Source: Raffaelea ambrosiae
Lineage: Eukaryota > Ascomycota > Sordariomycetes > Ophiostomatales > Ophiostomataceae
Direction: 5' to 3'
Assembly (NCBI GenBank): GCA_002778195.1
Contig: PCDI01000002.1
Location: forward strand, 744,001 to 808,000
DNA length: 64,000 bases
Shown here one piece after another: positions 23,060 to 34,638 of the stretch (its first letter is position 1; each line of letters begins with the position of its first letter). The notes under the pieces are model-generated. The model worked only from the letters and a program-made list of their open reading frames with translations. It was not told the DNA's origin and did not search any database. Made by a program: the position numbers and the translations under genes.

Positions 23060-23690
23060 CAGTAGTAACCTCGCCGGATGTGGGCCGACTCATTCAGCTC
23101 ACGCGTCCGTGGAGGCACGTTTGCTCAGGCGCCTCTGCGAAAAGCCCTTTGTCGACCACCAATCGCAAGAGGCAGTGGCGGCCTTCGCTGCCCTGCGGTA
23201 CAAGGTCAACCAGAATGGCGAATTCAACGATGGCAATCTCCTTGCGCCGTCCTTCAGCCTTTGCCTCTATGTGGCGCATGGGGCCACGCTGGCAGAAGCA
23301 CCGCCCTCGTTTGTAGCAAAGTTCATGGACTACGCCACATACGAGCTGAACCTCCATGGGCAGTACGACGACCCCGTGAGTGGTGTAGCATCAATGCTAT
23401 CATCGACACGCTGATTCTGGTCAAAATTCCTTTGTCACTTGGCAGCAGGGCCTGGACAGCAGGGCCCAGGAAGCAAAAACGGATTGGCAAGTCTAGCCAG
23501 AATCCAAGACATGTCGCTGAAGGCGCGACACGAGACAGCAGGGCTGGATGTTTGTATGGAACGTTTACGAGGAAGAAGGCAACGTGGTCACTCTCCGTCC
23601 AAGACAAGGCTACGGGGCAAGACATCCAGACCGTTGTGGGAGTGGGAGTGCAACGGGGGGCTAGGTTGTGGCGCCACCATCTACATATAC
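23060..23690 (+). pseudogene. Possible decayed coding region of unknown family
   Basis: Coding-like stretches occur in different frames without one consistent model. One is a frame from about 23079 to 23414 containing AAFAALRYKVNQNGEFNDGN and FMDYATYELNLHGQYDDP. A second, at about 23550-23650, contains FVWNVYEEEGNVVTLRPRQG. A GTGAGT follows the first block and a GGCAG precedes later sequence, but the joined reading soon meets a stop. I do not recognise the family. It may be a degenerate gene or chance. Confidence 0.3.
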
Positions 23691-24742
23691 GGAATTAGTG
23701 GCCATCTCCAGCACGTACGGCCATAGATACTGGAAAGCACGGGATCCCGTCCGCTCTCCCCTAGTTAAACCAGTAATCGGCGGATTAGTAGTTGGGTCGG
23801 TGACGACCAGCGAATACCCGCTGCTGTACGTTTTTTTTACTTTTTTTTCTGTCCCGTTTCTTTTCTCGATTTATTAAACCAAATTTAAATCTTTAATTTT
23901 TAATTTTCAATATTCTTTTTATTGATTCGCTTCTTTTCTCTTCTTTCTCTGTCTTTTTCTTTTTCTGTTCTTTCTTTTCCCTTTCTCTTTCCTTAAAGGG
24001 ACTGAGACTGGGCTGAGAATAAATGGAAAATGGTTTTTCTTCTTCTTTTTCTTTTGCCGTCTCGTTCCCCCACCAATGGCCCTTTCTATGCATGTCTCAA
24101 CCTATGTTTCTCGCTCACCGTCTCGTGTTGCCTGACACTCGTAAAAAAAGAAAAAAAAAAATTGACAGGCGAAAATTCCAATTCGCTGCATCTCGTGCGA
24201 TCACGAATTGACCGACCCCGGTGCATGCAAATCAACCCATCAGCAGGGCTGTGTGCCTGGGCGCGGTGCAGACACGGCAGGGTAAGCTTACATCCTGCCA
24301 GTAGCAGCCTCTCCCAAGCGAGTTTGTCCTGCAGGTTCGGCCCTTTGTCGTGCGGGCTGCCCGTTGGGCCGTGGCTGGATGGTGGTACGGCATGGGAGGA
24401 AAGGGGGAAAAGCGAGCCGAGACACAACGCACGCATGGCAATATTATTACACAAGATCCAAGACCAGCCTGTCGGGGGCGGCAAGGCCGCCCACCGACAG
24501 CCGCGCCTGCAGCCTGTTCTTGTTTTCTCTTGCTCTTCCGACGGGCCGCCTGGCTGGGATTGGCCAAGCTCGTGCGGGCTGGCTCCCTTGGCGGGCCGCA
24601 TTGGTAGGTATCTTTCGTGGGTCTGTGGCCAAGAGGTGTTCGTGGAGGCTTCTGGGCCCACGCATCTGATCGCCGCTCACCCCGTCTCACCCAGCCACGA
24701 GACTCGGGGACATGTTGGCTTCCAGGGCTGGCTGGTCGCGGT

Positions 24743-25010
24743 GACGTTCTCTGGGCATGTTCTTTGCTTGCGACGACGCCGTGGCGTTGGCTTTTGTTGT
24801 CGTGGCTTTGGCTGTCCCGGGTTTGATTGTCGCATGGCCTTGGCCGTTGGCTTTTGCCGCCTCGGCTTTGGATGCCGTGGTGTATGGGGGGCCTTGCTAA
24901 GCGAGTCTCACCTCAAGGGAGTCGCCGACCGTTTTTCGCTTGAGCGTCTCTCCTTGCGGCCTCTCCTTGCGGTCTCTCCTTGCAGTCTCGCTTTGGGGTC
25001 TCCATTCCAA
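24743..25010. repeat. Degenerate GC-rich repeats
   Basis: From 24775 to 24890, units resembling TTGGCTTTTGCCGCCTCGG recur imperfectly. From about 24943 to 25000, a roughly 14-bp unit (CTCTCCTTGCGGT) recurs about four times. Confidence 0.75.
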
Positions 25011-25604
25011 GACACGCCCACCGAAGAAAAAAAAGAAAGAAAGGTGCAGGCACGCGCATCTAGTAGTCCCCAACAGAGAGTAGATGGACGGAAGAGCTGG
25101 GCGCGATGGAAGTAGCGCCCGTCTAGAGGCACTCTAGGGCCTCTGGCTGCAGGCAATATTCGTTCGTCTCGCGGCGTCTAGCGGCTTTTCGAGGCCTTTC
25201 GAGCTCCTGGAGGCTCGTCGCGCACGCCTCCTGCCGCTTTGGTTAGGGGATCCCAGCTCTCGGCCTCTCCTGTTCTGCTGACTTAGCAACCCCGACGCCC
25301 CAAAATAGAAGGTGCCCGAGGCCGACCGTGCATACCCCTCACAGGCGCTATACTGCTTGCAGGGCTCGTACTCGTCATGGCTGGCCACAGCCCCCCAGCG
25401 TGGCTGCAGCAAACAAACGCTTTGTCTCACCAAATCGCAACGACGTCTCCTCCTCCTCTCGCCCGCTAGCTGCATGTCCCTACCAGCATGTAAGATAATG
25501 CAGCGCATCTCACCCTCGAGCCCCCCCCGGGATCCCCCTGTCAGATTCGCCGACGACGAGGCGCATATAGTTACTATGTATGCTCGCTCTCACTCGCGTA
25601 TGCC

Positions 25605-25656
25605 CCTGGGCGCCCTTGGGCGCCCTTGGGCTCCCCTGGGCTCCCTTGGGCTGCCC
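25605..25656. repeat. 10-bp tandem repeat (GGGCGCCCTT type)
   Basis: About five units alternate between GGGCGCCCTT and GGGCTCCCTT. They lie about 500 bp upstream of the ABCG start. Confidence 0.85.
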
Positions 25657-26153
25657 GGTGCATTCCTGCCATCGTCGGCGACGCGGGTTCGGCGAAGGCA
25701 TGCAGCAAGTGCTGTCGCCTGCCGTCCCCCATGGGCCATGGGCCGCACCCCCCTCTTTACCCAGTTGCCCTGTCTGCCTGTCTCAGAAAAAGAAACCAGA
25801 GGGCGTCGCGTCTGCATAAAATGAATGGCCCTCCCCCTCTCCATGCAGGAAACTATCGTATGCAAGGGATCCTTGGATGTGTAGAATCTTGGGACTCTTG
25901 GGAATTTTGATTTCTTTTTTGAGACAAGCCTGCCGTCACACGAAAAGCGCTGCGTACAAAACAGTCCATCTGGCCAGCGTCGAGATATCCGGTCCCAATT
26001 CAACCTTTTCCCATCTTGTCCCACGTCCTCGCCGTCTTCGTCCTCGACAAGCTCGCCTACGGTACATCCGTTGCCGCATCTCCTTCGTTGTGTCCCATCT
26101 CGACTCCCTCCACGACCGCCTCCACTCCATCTGAAGTCGAGTACCCCCCCACC

Positions 26154-28135
26154 ATGTCTGGCTCGTCCACGCCCGACGAGGCCGGCATCGACCTGGAGAT
26201 GAACCAGGCGCCGTCGGCCCACCTCGTCAACACGACCATCGAGTCCCTGAGCTGGCAGTCGATCAACGTCGTCGTCAAGGACCGCAAGACCAAGGAGCCG
26301 CTGCATCTGCTGTCGGACGTGTCGGGCCTCGTCCGGGCCGGCGAGATGCTGGCCATCATGGGCCCCAGCGGCTCCGGCAAGACCACCCTCCTCAACGCCC
26401 TGGCCCACCGCGTCGCCGCCGCCGGCGCCACCACGACGGGCGACATCCTCGCCGACGGCCAGGCCGTCACGGCCCAGCTCACCCGCGAACTGTCGGCCTA
26501 TGTCGAGCAGGAGGACGCGCTGATCGGCAGTCTGACGGTCCAGGAGACCATGTCGTTTGCCGCCCGCCTGTCGCTGCCGCACAACGTCGCGCGGCACGAG
26601 GCCCGGCGCCGTGTCCGCGACCTCATCGACCGCTTCGGCCTGCACTCGCAGACGCACACCATTGTGGGCACGCCCATCAAGAAGGGCCTGAGCGGCGGCC
26701 AGAAGAAGCGGCTGGGCATTGCCAGCCGTCTGGTGACAAACCCCAAGATCCTGTTCCTGGACGAGCCCACCAGCGGCCTGGACTCGGCCCTGAGCCTGGA
26801 AGTCTGCAGCTACCTCAAGGCCATCGGCCGGCAAAACAATGTGCGTCTTGGCCCCTTCCCCGTATTCTGCCCGCACACGTCCGTCCACTAACCGCCCACC
26901 AGCTCATCATCGTCGCCTCCATCCACCAGCCGTCGTCGTCGACCTTCCACCAGTTCGACAAGCTCTGCCTGCTCTCGCGCGGCCGCACGTGCTACTTTGG
27001 CGCCGTGGCCGAGGCCACGCCGTACTTTTCGCGCATCGGCTACCCCGTGCCGGCCGACACCAACTCGGCCGAGCACTTCCTGGACCTGATCAACACCGAC
27101 CTGGACAAGAACGGCGAGATCCGCCAGCGCACGGAGCAGATCAGCAACACCTGGACGGCGTCGGCGGCGCGGCAGGCGCTGGACGCCGCGATGCACCAGA
27201 CGGCGACGTCGGCGTCGGCGGCCAAGAACAAGAGCAGCAGCATCGCGCACTACAAGGTCGACCGGCCGGGGGCGTGGACGGTGCCGGGCGTGCTGCTGCA
27301 CCGGGCGTGGATCAAGTCGTACCGCGACGTGATGGCCTACGGCATCCGCGTGGCCATGTACCTGGGGCTGGCCATCCTCATGGGCACCGTGTTCCTGCGG
27401 CTGCAGACCGCGCAGCAGTACATCCAGCCCTACATCAACGCGCTCTTCTTTGGCGGCGCCTTCATGTCCTTCATGGCCGTCGCCTACGTGCCGGCCTTTC
27501 TGGAGGACCTGAGCACGTTCCGGCAGGAGCGCGCCAACGGCCTGGTCGGCCCGCTGTCGTTCATGGTGGCCAATTTTCTCATCGGCCTGCCGTTCCTGTT
27601 CCTCATCGCCGTGCTCTTCTCGGTGCTGGTGTACTGGCTGTCCAACTTCCGCCCCGACGGGCGCGCCTTCTTCATGTGGGTGATGTGGCTGTTTCTGGAC
27701 CTGGTGGCGGCCGAGTCGCTGGTGGTGCTGGTGTCGTCGCTCTTCAACGTCTTTGTGCTGGCGCTGGCCATCACCGCGTTTGCCAACGGGCTGTGGATGT
27801 GCGTCGACGGCTTCCTCGTGCCCATGGCCATCCTCAACGTGTTCTGGAAGTACGTCTTCCACTACATCGACTACCAGGCCTACGTCTTCCAGGGCATGAT
27901 GGTCAACGAGTTCCAGCACCGCGAGTACGCCTGCGCCCCGGCCGCGTCGGGCACGGGCTACCAGTGCAGCTACGCCAGCGACCTCAACGCCGTCGGCAAG
28001 ATCCGCGGCACCGACGTGCTGAAGCAGTTCAGCATCAGCACGGGCCGGGAGGGCACCTGGATTGGCATCATGATTGGCATCATTGCCGGGTACCGCATCC
28101 TGGCCTACCTGGTATTGGTTTGGCGTTCAAAATAG
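26154..28135 (+). CDS. ABCG (white-brown) half-transporter
   Basis: Exons are 26154-26840 and 26903-28135, 639 aa. The nucleotide-binding domain comes first: Walker A GPSGSGKT (70-77), signature LSGGQ (179-183), and Walker B ILFLDEP (199-205) followed by TSGLDSA. After a linker come about six membrane segments, from RVAMYLGLAILMGTVFL to the final GIMIGIIAGYRILAYLVLVW. This NBD-TMD order and the length are those of half-size ABCG proteins, which must dimerise and usually export lipids, sterols or toxic compounds. The ATG was chosen because it lies in a good context (CCCACCATG) and begins the usual short acidic N-terminus. Substrate unknown. Confidence 0.93.
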
Positions 28136-28720
28136 ACGGCAGCGACAGGCGGGTCGCTACGACAGACAAGACGAAAAGCATGAGCGGCGCAATGCATGGA
28201 TCGCGATGGGCGTAGAGACGGAAAAGTGTTACTAGACGAAGGAAGAAAAGAGATACCCGTCTCGTCTCGGATGGCAGCGTAATTTTCATTTTCCGTCATT
28301 TCCGTCATTTCCGTCATTTTTCTGTCATTTTTCTGTCATTTTTCTGTCATTTTTTTGTCCGGATTAGTGTCCTTTTTCCTTTCATGTGTACATGTTCATT
28401 TAGTCTCATTGTAGATTCCTTTCATCTTACCATCTTCATCTGCATCTGCACGTTTCTCACTGGCCGAGAATCCCTTGCGACAGCCAAGAAGTGTCCAGTC
28501 GGAGGATTCTTATCACGAAGCGCGAATACAGTACCACATGGCCAGTGCCGATCACTTCTGCGGGGCCCAGAAATAGGCTATCAGGTCCGACATTGTGGCT
28601 TATCACGTTGGAGGCGGACAAGCAGTTGCCCAGAATGATGTGATCGAGATCACCCCCGTATCTCAGTTTCCCTTGCTACACTATGTCATCTCAACTTCCC
28701 TCCTCCTTGCCTCTGCGAGA
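28136..28720. other. Intergenic region with TCATTTTTCTG repeats
   Basis: About 585 bp between two plus-strand genes. It includes a tandem array of about seven 9-11-bp units (TCATTTCCG changing to TCATTTTTCTG) at 28284-28360. No gene is supported. Confidence 0.65.
28284..28360. repeat. Tandem TCATTTTTCTG-type repeat
   Basis: Seven or so units of 9-11 bp begin with GTCATTT and differ mainly in T-run length. They lie in the presumed 3' UTR of the ABCG gene. Confidence 0.88.
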
Positions 28721-29293
28721 ATGTCGCCCCCGCAGGAATTCCCACCGGCCGAAATTGCCAAACACAACCAATCGGACGACATCTGGGTCATCATCAACAG
28801 CAGAGTCTACGATGTGACCAAATATGCCCCGGAGCACCCGTACGTTCTGTGGCAGACATTTTGTTTTTTTGTTTCCTTGCAAAGCAGTGGGCTTACACAA
28901 CCAGGGGCGGCGCCGAAGTTCTCATGGAAGTTGCTGGCACCGACGGCTCGGACGGCTTCAATGACATTGGCCATTCCGCCGATGCCCGGAAGACCATGGC
29001 ATCCATGCTGGTTGGTGTAGTGGAAGGTGCAGAGGTATGTTTGGACGTGGAGTGGCCTCGGGAAACAAGTGTACTGACCGATCCAGATGGCCGAGGATGA
29101 GAAAGAACAGGAGTCTCCAGAGAACACAGGCCATGCGTCGCCGGGCAAGGATAGGCACTGGATGTTGGTTCTCATCCTGTGTGTGGTTGTTGGCCTTTCC
29201 GCATTGAGGCTTGTTCCGCTTGGAGTGCTGGAGCAGGAAGTACACCGCCTGGAACAGATGTGCGACCACAGAATCTTGGAAGGATGGCCCTGA
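28721..29293 (+). CDS. Tail-anchored cytochrome b5
   Basis: Exons are 28721-28839, 28905-29034 and 29087-29293, 151 aa. The first splice creates the heme motif EHPGG. His39 in HPGG and His63 in FNDIGHS are the expected axial heme ligands. The domain is followed by a polar linker and one hydrophobic segment near the C-terminus (WMLVLILCVVVGLSALRLV). This fits an ER-anchored cytochrome b5 that passes electrons to desaturases, hydroxylases or P450s. The protein ends about 25 residues after the membrane segment, slightly longer than a minimal tail anchor. Confidence 0.9.
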
Positions 29294-29774
29294 GATGAGA
29301 TGACGCCATGCCATCACGAGATGCGTGGAGATACATCCACAGGGTGTGTTTCGAGACAGGACCTCCGTGTAGTTGTCCCTTTGCTGAAAAACACCGAAAG
29401 TTGTTCAAAAACAGATAGTTTGCTGAAAAGAAACCGAAAGTCGTTCAAAAACAGATAGTCAAATTGCGCATCCAAGCTGGGCTCCTTGCCAAGAGTTTCT
29501 CGGGGTAGGCATCAGGGTAGACATCGGGGTAGAAAGCACAAAGACACCGCGGGTGACTAAAGGGTGGCAATGATAACGTGCTCGACTGCCTGGACGTTAT
29601 CGGCATCAGGAGAACGGCCTTCACCAAGCCGATCCGGGAGGCGTGGCGCGGGGATCCATCCCGCGATTGCAACCTCCCTCCCCTCCTTTTCCCTGCACTG
29701 GTTCCCCTCCAGCCGCCCTCGGAAAACACACCAGAAGTAGTCGATGGTCTTCTTGCGTCCCCAGCGTTCCCAAG
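29294..29774. other. Intergenic region with a 39/40-bp tandem duplication
   Basis: It contains two near-identical copies of a TTGCTGAAAA...CAGATAGT unit (29381-29419 and 29420-29459) and the promoter of the next gene. No gene is supported. Confidence 0.65.
29381..29459. repeat. Tandem duplication of a 39-40-bp unit
   Basis: The two copies differ at only a few positions, both ending TTCAAAAACAGATAGT, and abut exactly. Confidence 0.92.
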
Positions 29775-30844
29775 ATGCCGCACGCGTATCCCTCTTTCCC
29801 GCCGAACCTCCAGCAGTGGGCCCTGGAGCAGCCCCTGTTCTGCACCGCCTCGGCGCCGCTGCGGGGCAAGCACGTCAACCTGTCGCCCAAGGGCGTGCCC
29901 GCGACGACGTTTGCCGTGCTGGACGCGAACCGCGCGGCCTACCTCGACTTTGCCGCGTCGGGCGCCGAGACCATTGCCCACATCTACGAGAACGGCCGCG
30001 TGACGGTCATGTTTTGCAGCTTTGGGCCGAAGCCCCGGATCTTGCGGCTCTACTGCACCGGCCGCGTGATCGAGTACGACGATGCCCAGTTCCACCCCAT
30101 GATCCGGCAGATGGGCCTGGCCTACATCCCGGGCGTGCGCGCCGTCATTGTGCTCGACATCTGGAAGGTACGCGACACCGGGGACCGTTTGTGTGCACGC
30201 CGTGTCCAGGCTGACCCGTCCAGGTTCTCACATCGTGCGGCTACGCCGTGCCCCTGCTGGTCGACGGCAACAACAACAACAACAACAGCAACCATGCCCC
30301 CCACCATCCGCACACCCTCGCGGGCGCCAACCAGGCGATCCAGGCCACGGGCCGGCTCACGGCGGCGCCGTGTCCCTGCTTCCAGGACCGCCACCTGCTC
30401 GAGGAGTGGCTCGTGAACAAGACCAACAAGCGGGCGCTGGACGACTACATGGCCTTTTGGAACGCCCGCAGCGTCGACGGCCTGCCGGGCCTGCGCGCGG
30501 CGCGGGCCCTCCGCGGCGAGCGCCTCTGGGTCGGCGACGTCCGGGCCTGGGCGGCCAAGACGCTGGACTACCCGGCGGCCGTGCTGCTGGGCGTGCTGCT
30601 GGGCGTGCTGCTGGCCCTGTCGGCGCCGCTGCTGGCGCGGTCGCTGGCGCGGTCGCTGGCGCGGATCGGGGCCTGGGCCTGGGTGCAGGACCAGCCGTCG
30701 TCGCCGGCCCGGGCGTGGCTGCGCGACGAGGCCCGGGTGCTGGCGCGCAAGCTGTGTCTCTGTCTCAAGATTGTGCTGCTGCAGGCCCATCGGCTTCGGG
30801 AGAGGATGGCCGAGGCGCTCTCTGCTCCCTCCACTGTGGCGTAA
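29775..30844 (+). CDS. PNPOx-like FMN-binding protein with C-terminal membrane segment
   Basis: Exons are 29775-30167 and 30224-30844, 337 aa. The N-terminal 150 residues form a split-barrel flavin-binding domain of the pyridoxamine-5'-phosphate-oxidase-like type. Typical pieces are HVNLSPKG, AYLDFAASGAETIAHIYEN, GRVTVMFCSFGPKPRILRLY and VLTSCGYAVP. After a short Asn run there is a charged helical part (LLEEWLVNKTNKRALDDYM), then a hydrophobic Leu-rich segment (AAVLLGVLLGVLLALSAPLL). Fungal members with this order are usually uncharacterised; the oxidase activity itself is not assured. The Asn run is coded by AAC repeats. Confidence 0.85.
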
Positions 30845-31909
30845 CGAGACAGGAGGGGGAGCAAGAGAAGGGGGGGAAGACGGAAGCGCACGCCCTACCA
30901 GCCGTGGAAAGGACGTTGCGTCATGCAAGAACGGCTGGCGTTTGTGCCTCCTTTGTGCGTCCATGGCTGTCGTGTTCGGGGGGTTCGGGGTTGCGTTGGG
31001 CGGGCTGGGGTCAGCGTTGCCAATGATCGTGATGGGTTGGGCAAACGCTACATGGTCTGTCTGCCAAAGTGTCCTGCGCGAGGACCGTGGGATGGTGGTG
31101 GTGGTCCCCAGCAGACACGTCGAGTGGAGCCCGCTGGTCGCTCCCCGAGATGCCGAACGTCAGTTTCGTAGGGGTATCGCCCCGTTCTCGGCCTATCGCA
31201 TCCGAGGGGACCGACCCGCGTGGCCCGTGGACTGATGCCGCGACAGGAAGGTATGCTCTATTGAGGGGGGGGGCATGCTGCAAGGGACGCACCAAGAAGC
31301 TTCGGGGTTTTTTTTTTCTTTTTCTTTTTTTTTTGAAAAGGCTTGTTTTATTGGGCGTACATGGAAAGATTGCCTAAAGCGGGAAGTGGCCACACCAGAG
31401 CTAAGACAGACACATGGAAGCGGACATCCTTGTAGATAGAGAGCTACAGAGAGCGCCCAACTTCTCGCGGGAGATCCTTTCTTTTTTTTTTTCTTTTTTT
31501 TTTTTTTTGCATGGTTACCACGCCACGTGTGGATATCTATGTAGGGCATACCAACAAAGAGCAGATCGAAATCAAACCAAATCAAATCAAAACGCAAGGG
31601 GTACATAAAGGCCGGCCATCCCAGAACACCAGAAAAGACAGGCCATGCATGTGCATATAGGGAGTGAGAGGGACTACGTCCCGAAGGAAAACCGAATGGG
31701 AAAAAAAAAAACAGATACCAGCAGAGCGCTCCCAGAATCCCAGCAAAATCATCCAACAATGCATACACTTGGCCCCAGAGGATTTCCCACCAATCAAAAA
31801 GAGAAGAATCATTTCATAAAGCTCCAAAGCAGACAACCCCCCCTCACCCGCCCCCCAATCCTTTTTCTTTTGTTCTTGATTCGTTATTCTACTTCTTCTT
31901 TTTCTTTCA
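30845..31909. other. Convergent intergenic region with T tracts
   Basis: About 1.06 kb between convergent genes. It includes T-rich runs at 31305-31340 and 31480-31510 and no supported gene. Confidence 0.6.
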
Positions 31910-34638
31910 TCAGTCGTGAGGCGGCTGGAAGTTCAGCCAGTCGACGGGTGCCTTGGGTGTCTCGTAGCCAAAGTCCATGGCGCGGCCAGGCGTTCCGATC
32001 CCGCCTCCGACGCTCGTGCCCATGCCGTACGACATGGGCGGCGGCGGCGAGGGCACGGCCGGCGGCGGCGGCGGCACGGTGACGTTGGGGTAGTTGAAAA
32101 AGTCAAAGATGTCGACATAGTCGAGCTCGCGCGACGTGGTGTGCCGCGTGGTCGTGGGCTCGAGCGTCGACTGCCGCGGACGGTTGGCGGTGTCGACGAT
32201 TTCGGAGGCGCACCTATTCATGTCAGTGGAACGTTTTTACAGGTTCCCAGGTCCCAGGTTCACAGGTTCCCAGGTTCACAGGTTCCCAGGTCCCAGGTTC
32301 ACTGGTTCCCAGGCTCCCTCCGAACTCACCTTCGCATGTCGGCAAAGGCCGTCTCGCCGCTGCGGCCTTCGGCCACGACGTCGCTCAGGATGCGCGCATA
32401 GTTGGCGGCGACTTCCCAAAAGGTGCCCATCTCGCGCAGGGTGTCGATGAGAAACTCCATGACGCCGTCGTCCGGGTCGACGACGCCGTCCTCGTAGGTG
32501 GCGGCGTGCACGATCAGCGTGCGCGCGCTCACCCACAGCGCAAAGGCAAAGGGCGGGCCCAGCAGGTCGAGGCCGCGCGTCTCGCGCACGTCGCCGGCAA
32601 TGTCGCGCAGGCTGCGCACGGCGTTGAGGCAGCGCTGGGCGGCGGACGGGCTGGGCGCCAGCACGGACGAGCAGCACGACGACGAGGGCGTGACCGGGTT
32701 CGGGTAGGCGGTGCTGCTGTGCAGGCGGATGACGGACGTGACAAAGGCGGCGTGCAGCATGATCCAGTTGGCGACGCGCGACGCCGGGTCGCTGTGGCAC
32801 AGCTGCGAGATGGAGCCGTACTCGCCGGGCAGCGAGTGCAGCCACGAGTTGAGCTGGCCGTCGAGCGTGCGGTACTTGGCGCGCCAGGCCTGGATGGCGC
32901 GCGGCGACGTGGCGTCGACCGGCTCCTTGAGGAAGTTGTGCACGCGCGACAGGATGCGCAGCACCTCGCAGTGGTACGAGAAGCTGCCCAGGTTCGCCGG
33001 GTGGTTGACGCGCAGCCGGCGGCCGCCGCCGGCGGCCGCCACACTCTCCGGGGGGGGAAAGGGTCCGGACGACGGGCCGGGGCCGGACCCCGACCCCGAC
33101 CCCGACCCGGCGGCCGCGGCGGCCAGCTCGGCCTCGGCGGCGGCGCCGCTCCAGTCGAGCGAGCGCGTCTCGACGGGCACGTTGTTGGAGAACTGGTCGT
33201 AGCGGCACGGCAGGGCGAGGTCGAGGAACTTGTCGTCGAGCATAAAGTCAAAGGGGGTGGCGACGGTGGCGTACCGGTCGAGAATGTACACCATCCAGCA
33301 GAGGCGGCGGCGGCCCTCCTCCTCGATCCACGACGCGGGCCGCGGCAGGGCGACGCGGCGGATGGTGCCGGTGCGCGGCGGCTGGGAGCCGGCGGTGGCG
33401 GCCAGGTAGACGCTGGTCTCGCTGCACAGGTTGAGCTGGATGACGCTGCGGACGATCATGGCCAGCAGGTTCCAGCCCAGCGGCCCGTTGGAGGTGCCCA
33501 GCACGTCGAGCGACAGAATCACCAGCGCCTCCAGCGCCTCCAGGCTGACGTGCTCCAGCGCGTACTGCTCGACGCGCTGCTTGCTCGTGCGGTGGCACTG
33601 CGCCTTCTGCGCCGGCGACAGCCGCGGGTCCTTGTAGAAGCGCAGCGTCGTCGCGATCACCGCGTGCAGCAGGATGCGCTTGGCCTCGCTCAGCATCGTC
33701 GACCCGAAAAACGCGCCAAACGCCGCCTTGCGGTCCAGGATCGGACACCACGTGTTGATGTGCTTGAAGTACAGGTCCACCAGCGAGTACACAATCTCCG
33801 GCGCCGGCAGGTCGGGGTCCGACGCCAGCGCCGCGTCGCCCACGATGCCGCTCTTGTAGGCATAGGGCTGGCGTGCGGCTTGTTGCTGTTGCTGCTGTTG
33901 CTGTTGTTGTTGGTGGTGGTGGTGTTGCTGCTGCTGCTGCTGTTGTTGCTGGGACGAGGATCCCGGCCCCGGAGTGGTCTGGTGGCTGGCCTGGCTGGGG
34001 TGGCTCTGCATCGGCATGCTGCCGCTGCGTGGCGGCGGCGGCGTCGGCGACGGGCCGGCCTCGGGCGTGAAGTCGGGCAGAGACCCGAGGTCGGTGGGGT
34101 AGAGATCCAGCAGGGCATTCGGCTGTTGTTGTGGATGGTGATGATGCTGCTGCTGCTGCTGCGGCTGCTGGGGAGGATGGCGTTGCTGGTGTGGATGCGA
34201 CGGCGGCCGCTGTCCCTGGCTGGACGGCAGACTCGGCGGCGACGAGATGTCGCTCCGGGCCGCCCCGCCCTGGGCGTGGTCGTGGGCAATGTGCTCTTCG
34301 ACGCGGCGGCCCAGCAGCCGCAGCATGGTGTCGAGGCGGTTGACCTTGGCCTCGATGTCGGGCCCGTACATGCGGCTCCCCGGGCGGGCGCGCTCGCGGT
34401 AGACGCACTCGCGCTTGTTTTTGGCGCACCAGCCGCAGGCCGGCTCGGCTCGGTCGCACTTGACCTTGCGCAGCTTGCACAGCTCGCACGCCGTCTTGTT
34501 TGTCGACTGCCGCCGCTTCTTGCTGTCGCGGCCCGTCGTGGTCGAGCTGACCGTCACGGCCTCGTCGTCGCTGGACTCGGCGCCGCTGTCGCCGTCCGCC
34601 GAGGCAGACGGCACGCGGGCGTGCTCCAGGCTCGCCAT
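31910..34638 (-). CDS. Large polyQ Zn2Cys6 transcription factor
   Basis: Exons are 34638-32330 and 32213-31910, 870 aa. The N-terminus has an acidic Ser-rich leader, a KKRR basic patch, then C51-x2-C54-x6-C61-x6-C68-x2-C71-x6-C78. A coiled-coil-like segment follows (DIEAKVNRLDTMLRLLGRRVEEH). Residues of about 145-265 hold two Gln/His tracts. The fungal-specific TF domain begins near LVDLYFKHINTWCPILD and includes GRRRLCWMVYILDRY. The tail is Pro/Gly-rich. The frame stays open for another 385 codons upstream, but that extension is low complexity, so I start at 34638. It sits next to the glycerol gene block and is a candidate regulator by position only. Confidence 0.88.
32239..32313. repeat. 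8-bp tandem repeat in the TF intron
   Basis: About nine copies of CAGGTTCC/CAGGTTCA fill most of the 116-nt intron of the polyQ regulator (32214-32329). Confidence 0.92.
33875..33955. repeat. Polyglutamine/histidine-coding triplet repeat
   Basis: CTG/TTG and GTG triplets (plus strand) code a long Gln-His-Gln tract in the minus-strand regulator. A shorter, similar tract lies at about 34127-34190. Confidence 0.9.

Larger units (their letters stand above)
22148..26153. other. 4-kb gene-poor interval rich in repeats
   Basis: No intact gene is supported. The region contains a tandem repeat at about 22550-22620, a possible decayed gene at 23060-23690, an AT-rich then pyrimidine-rich stretch at 23830-23990, and GC-rich degenerate repeats at 24743-25000 and 25605-25656. 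The last few hundred bases must include the ABCG promoter. Confidence 0.55.
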
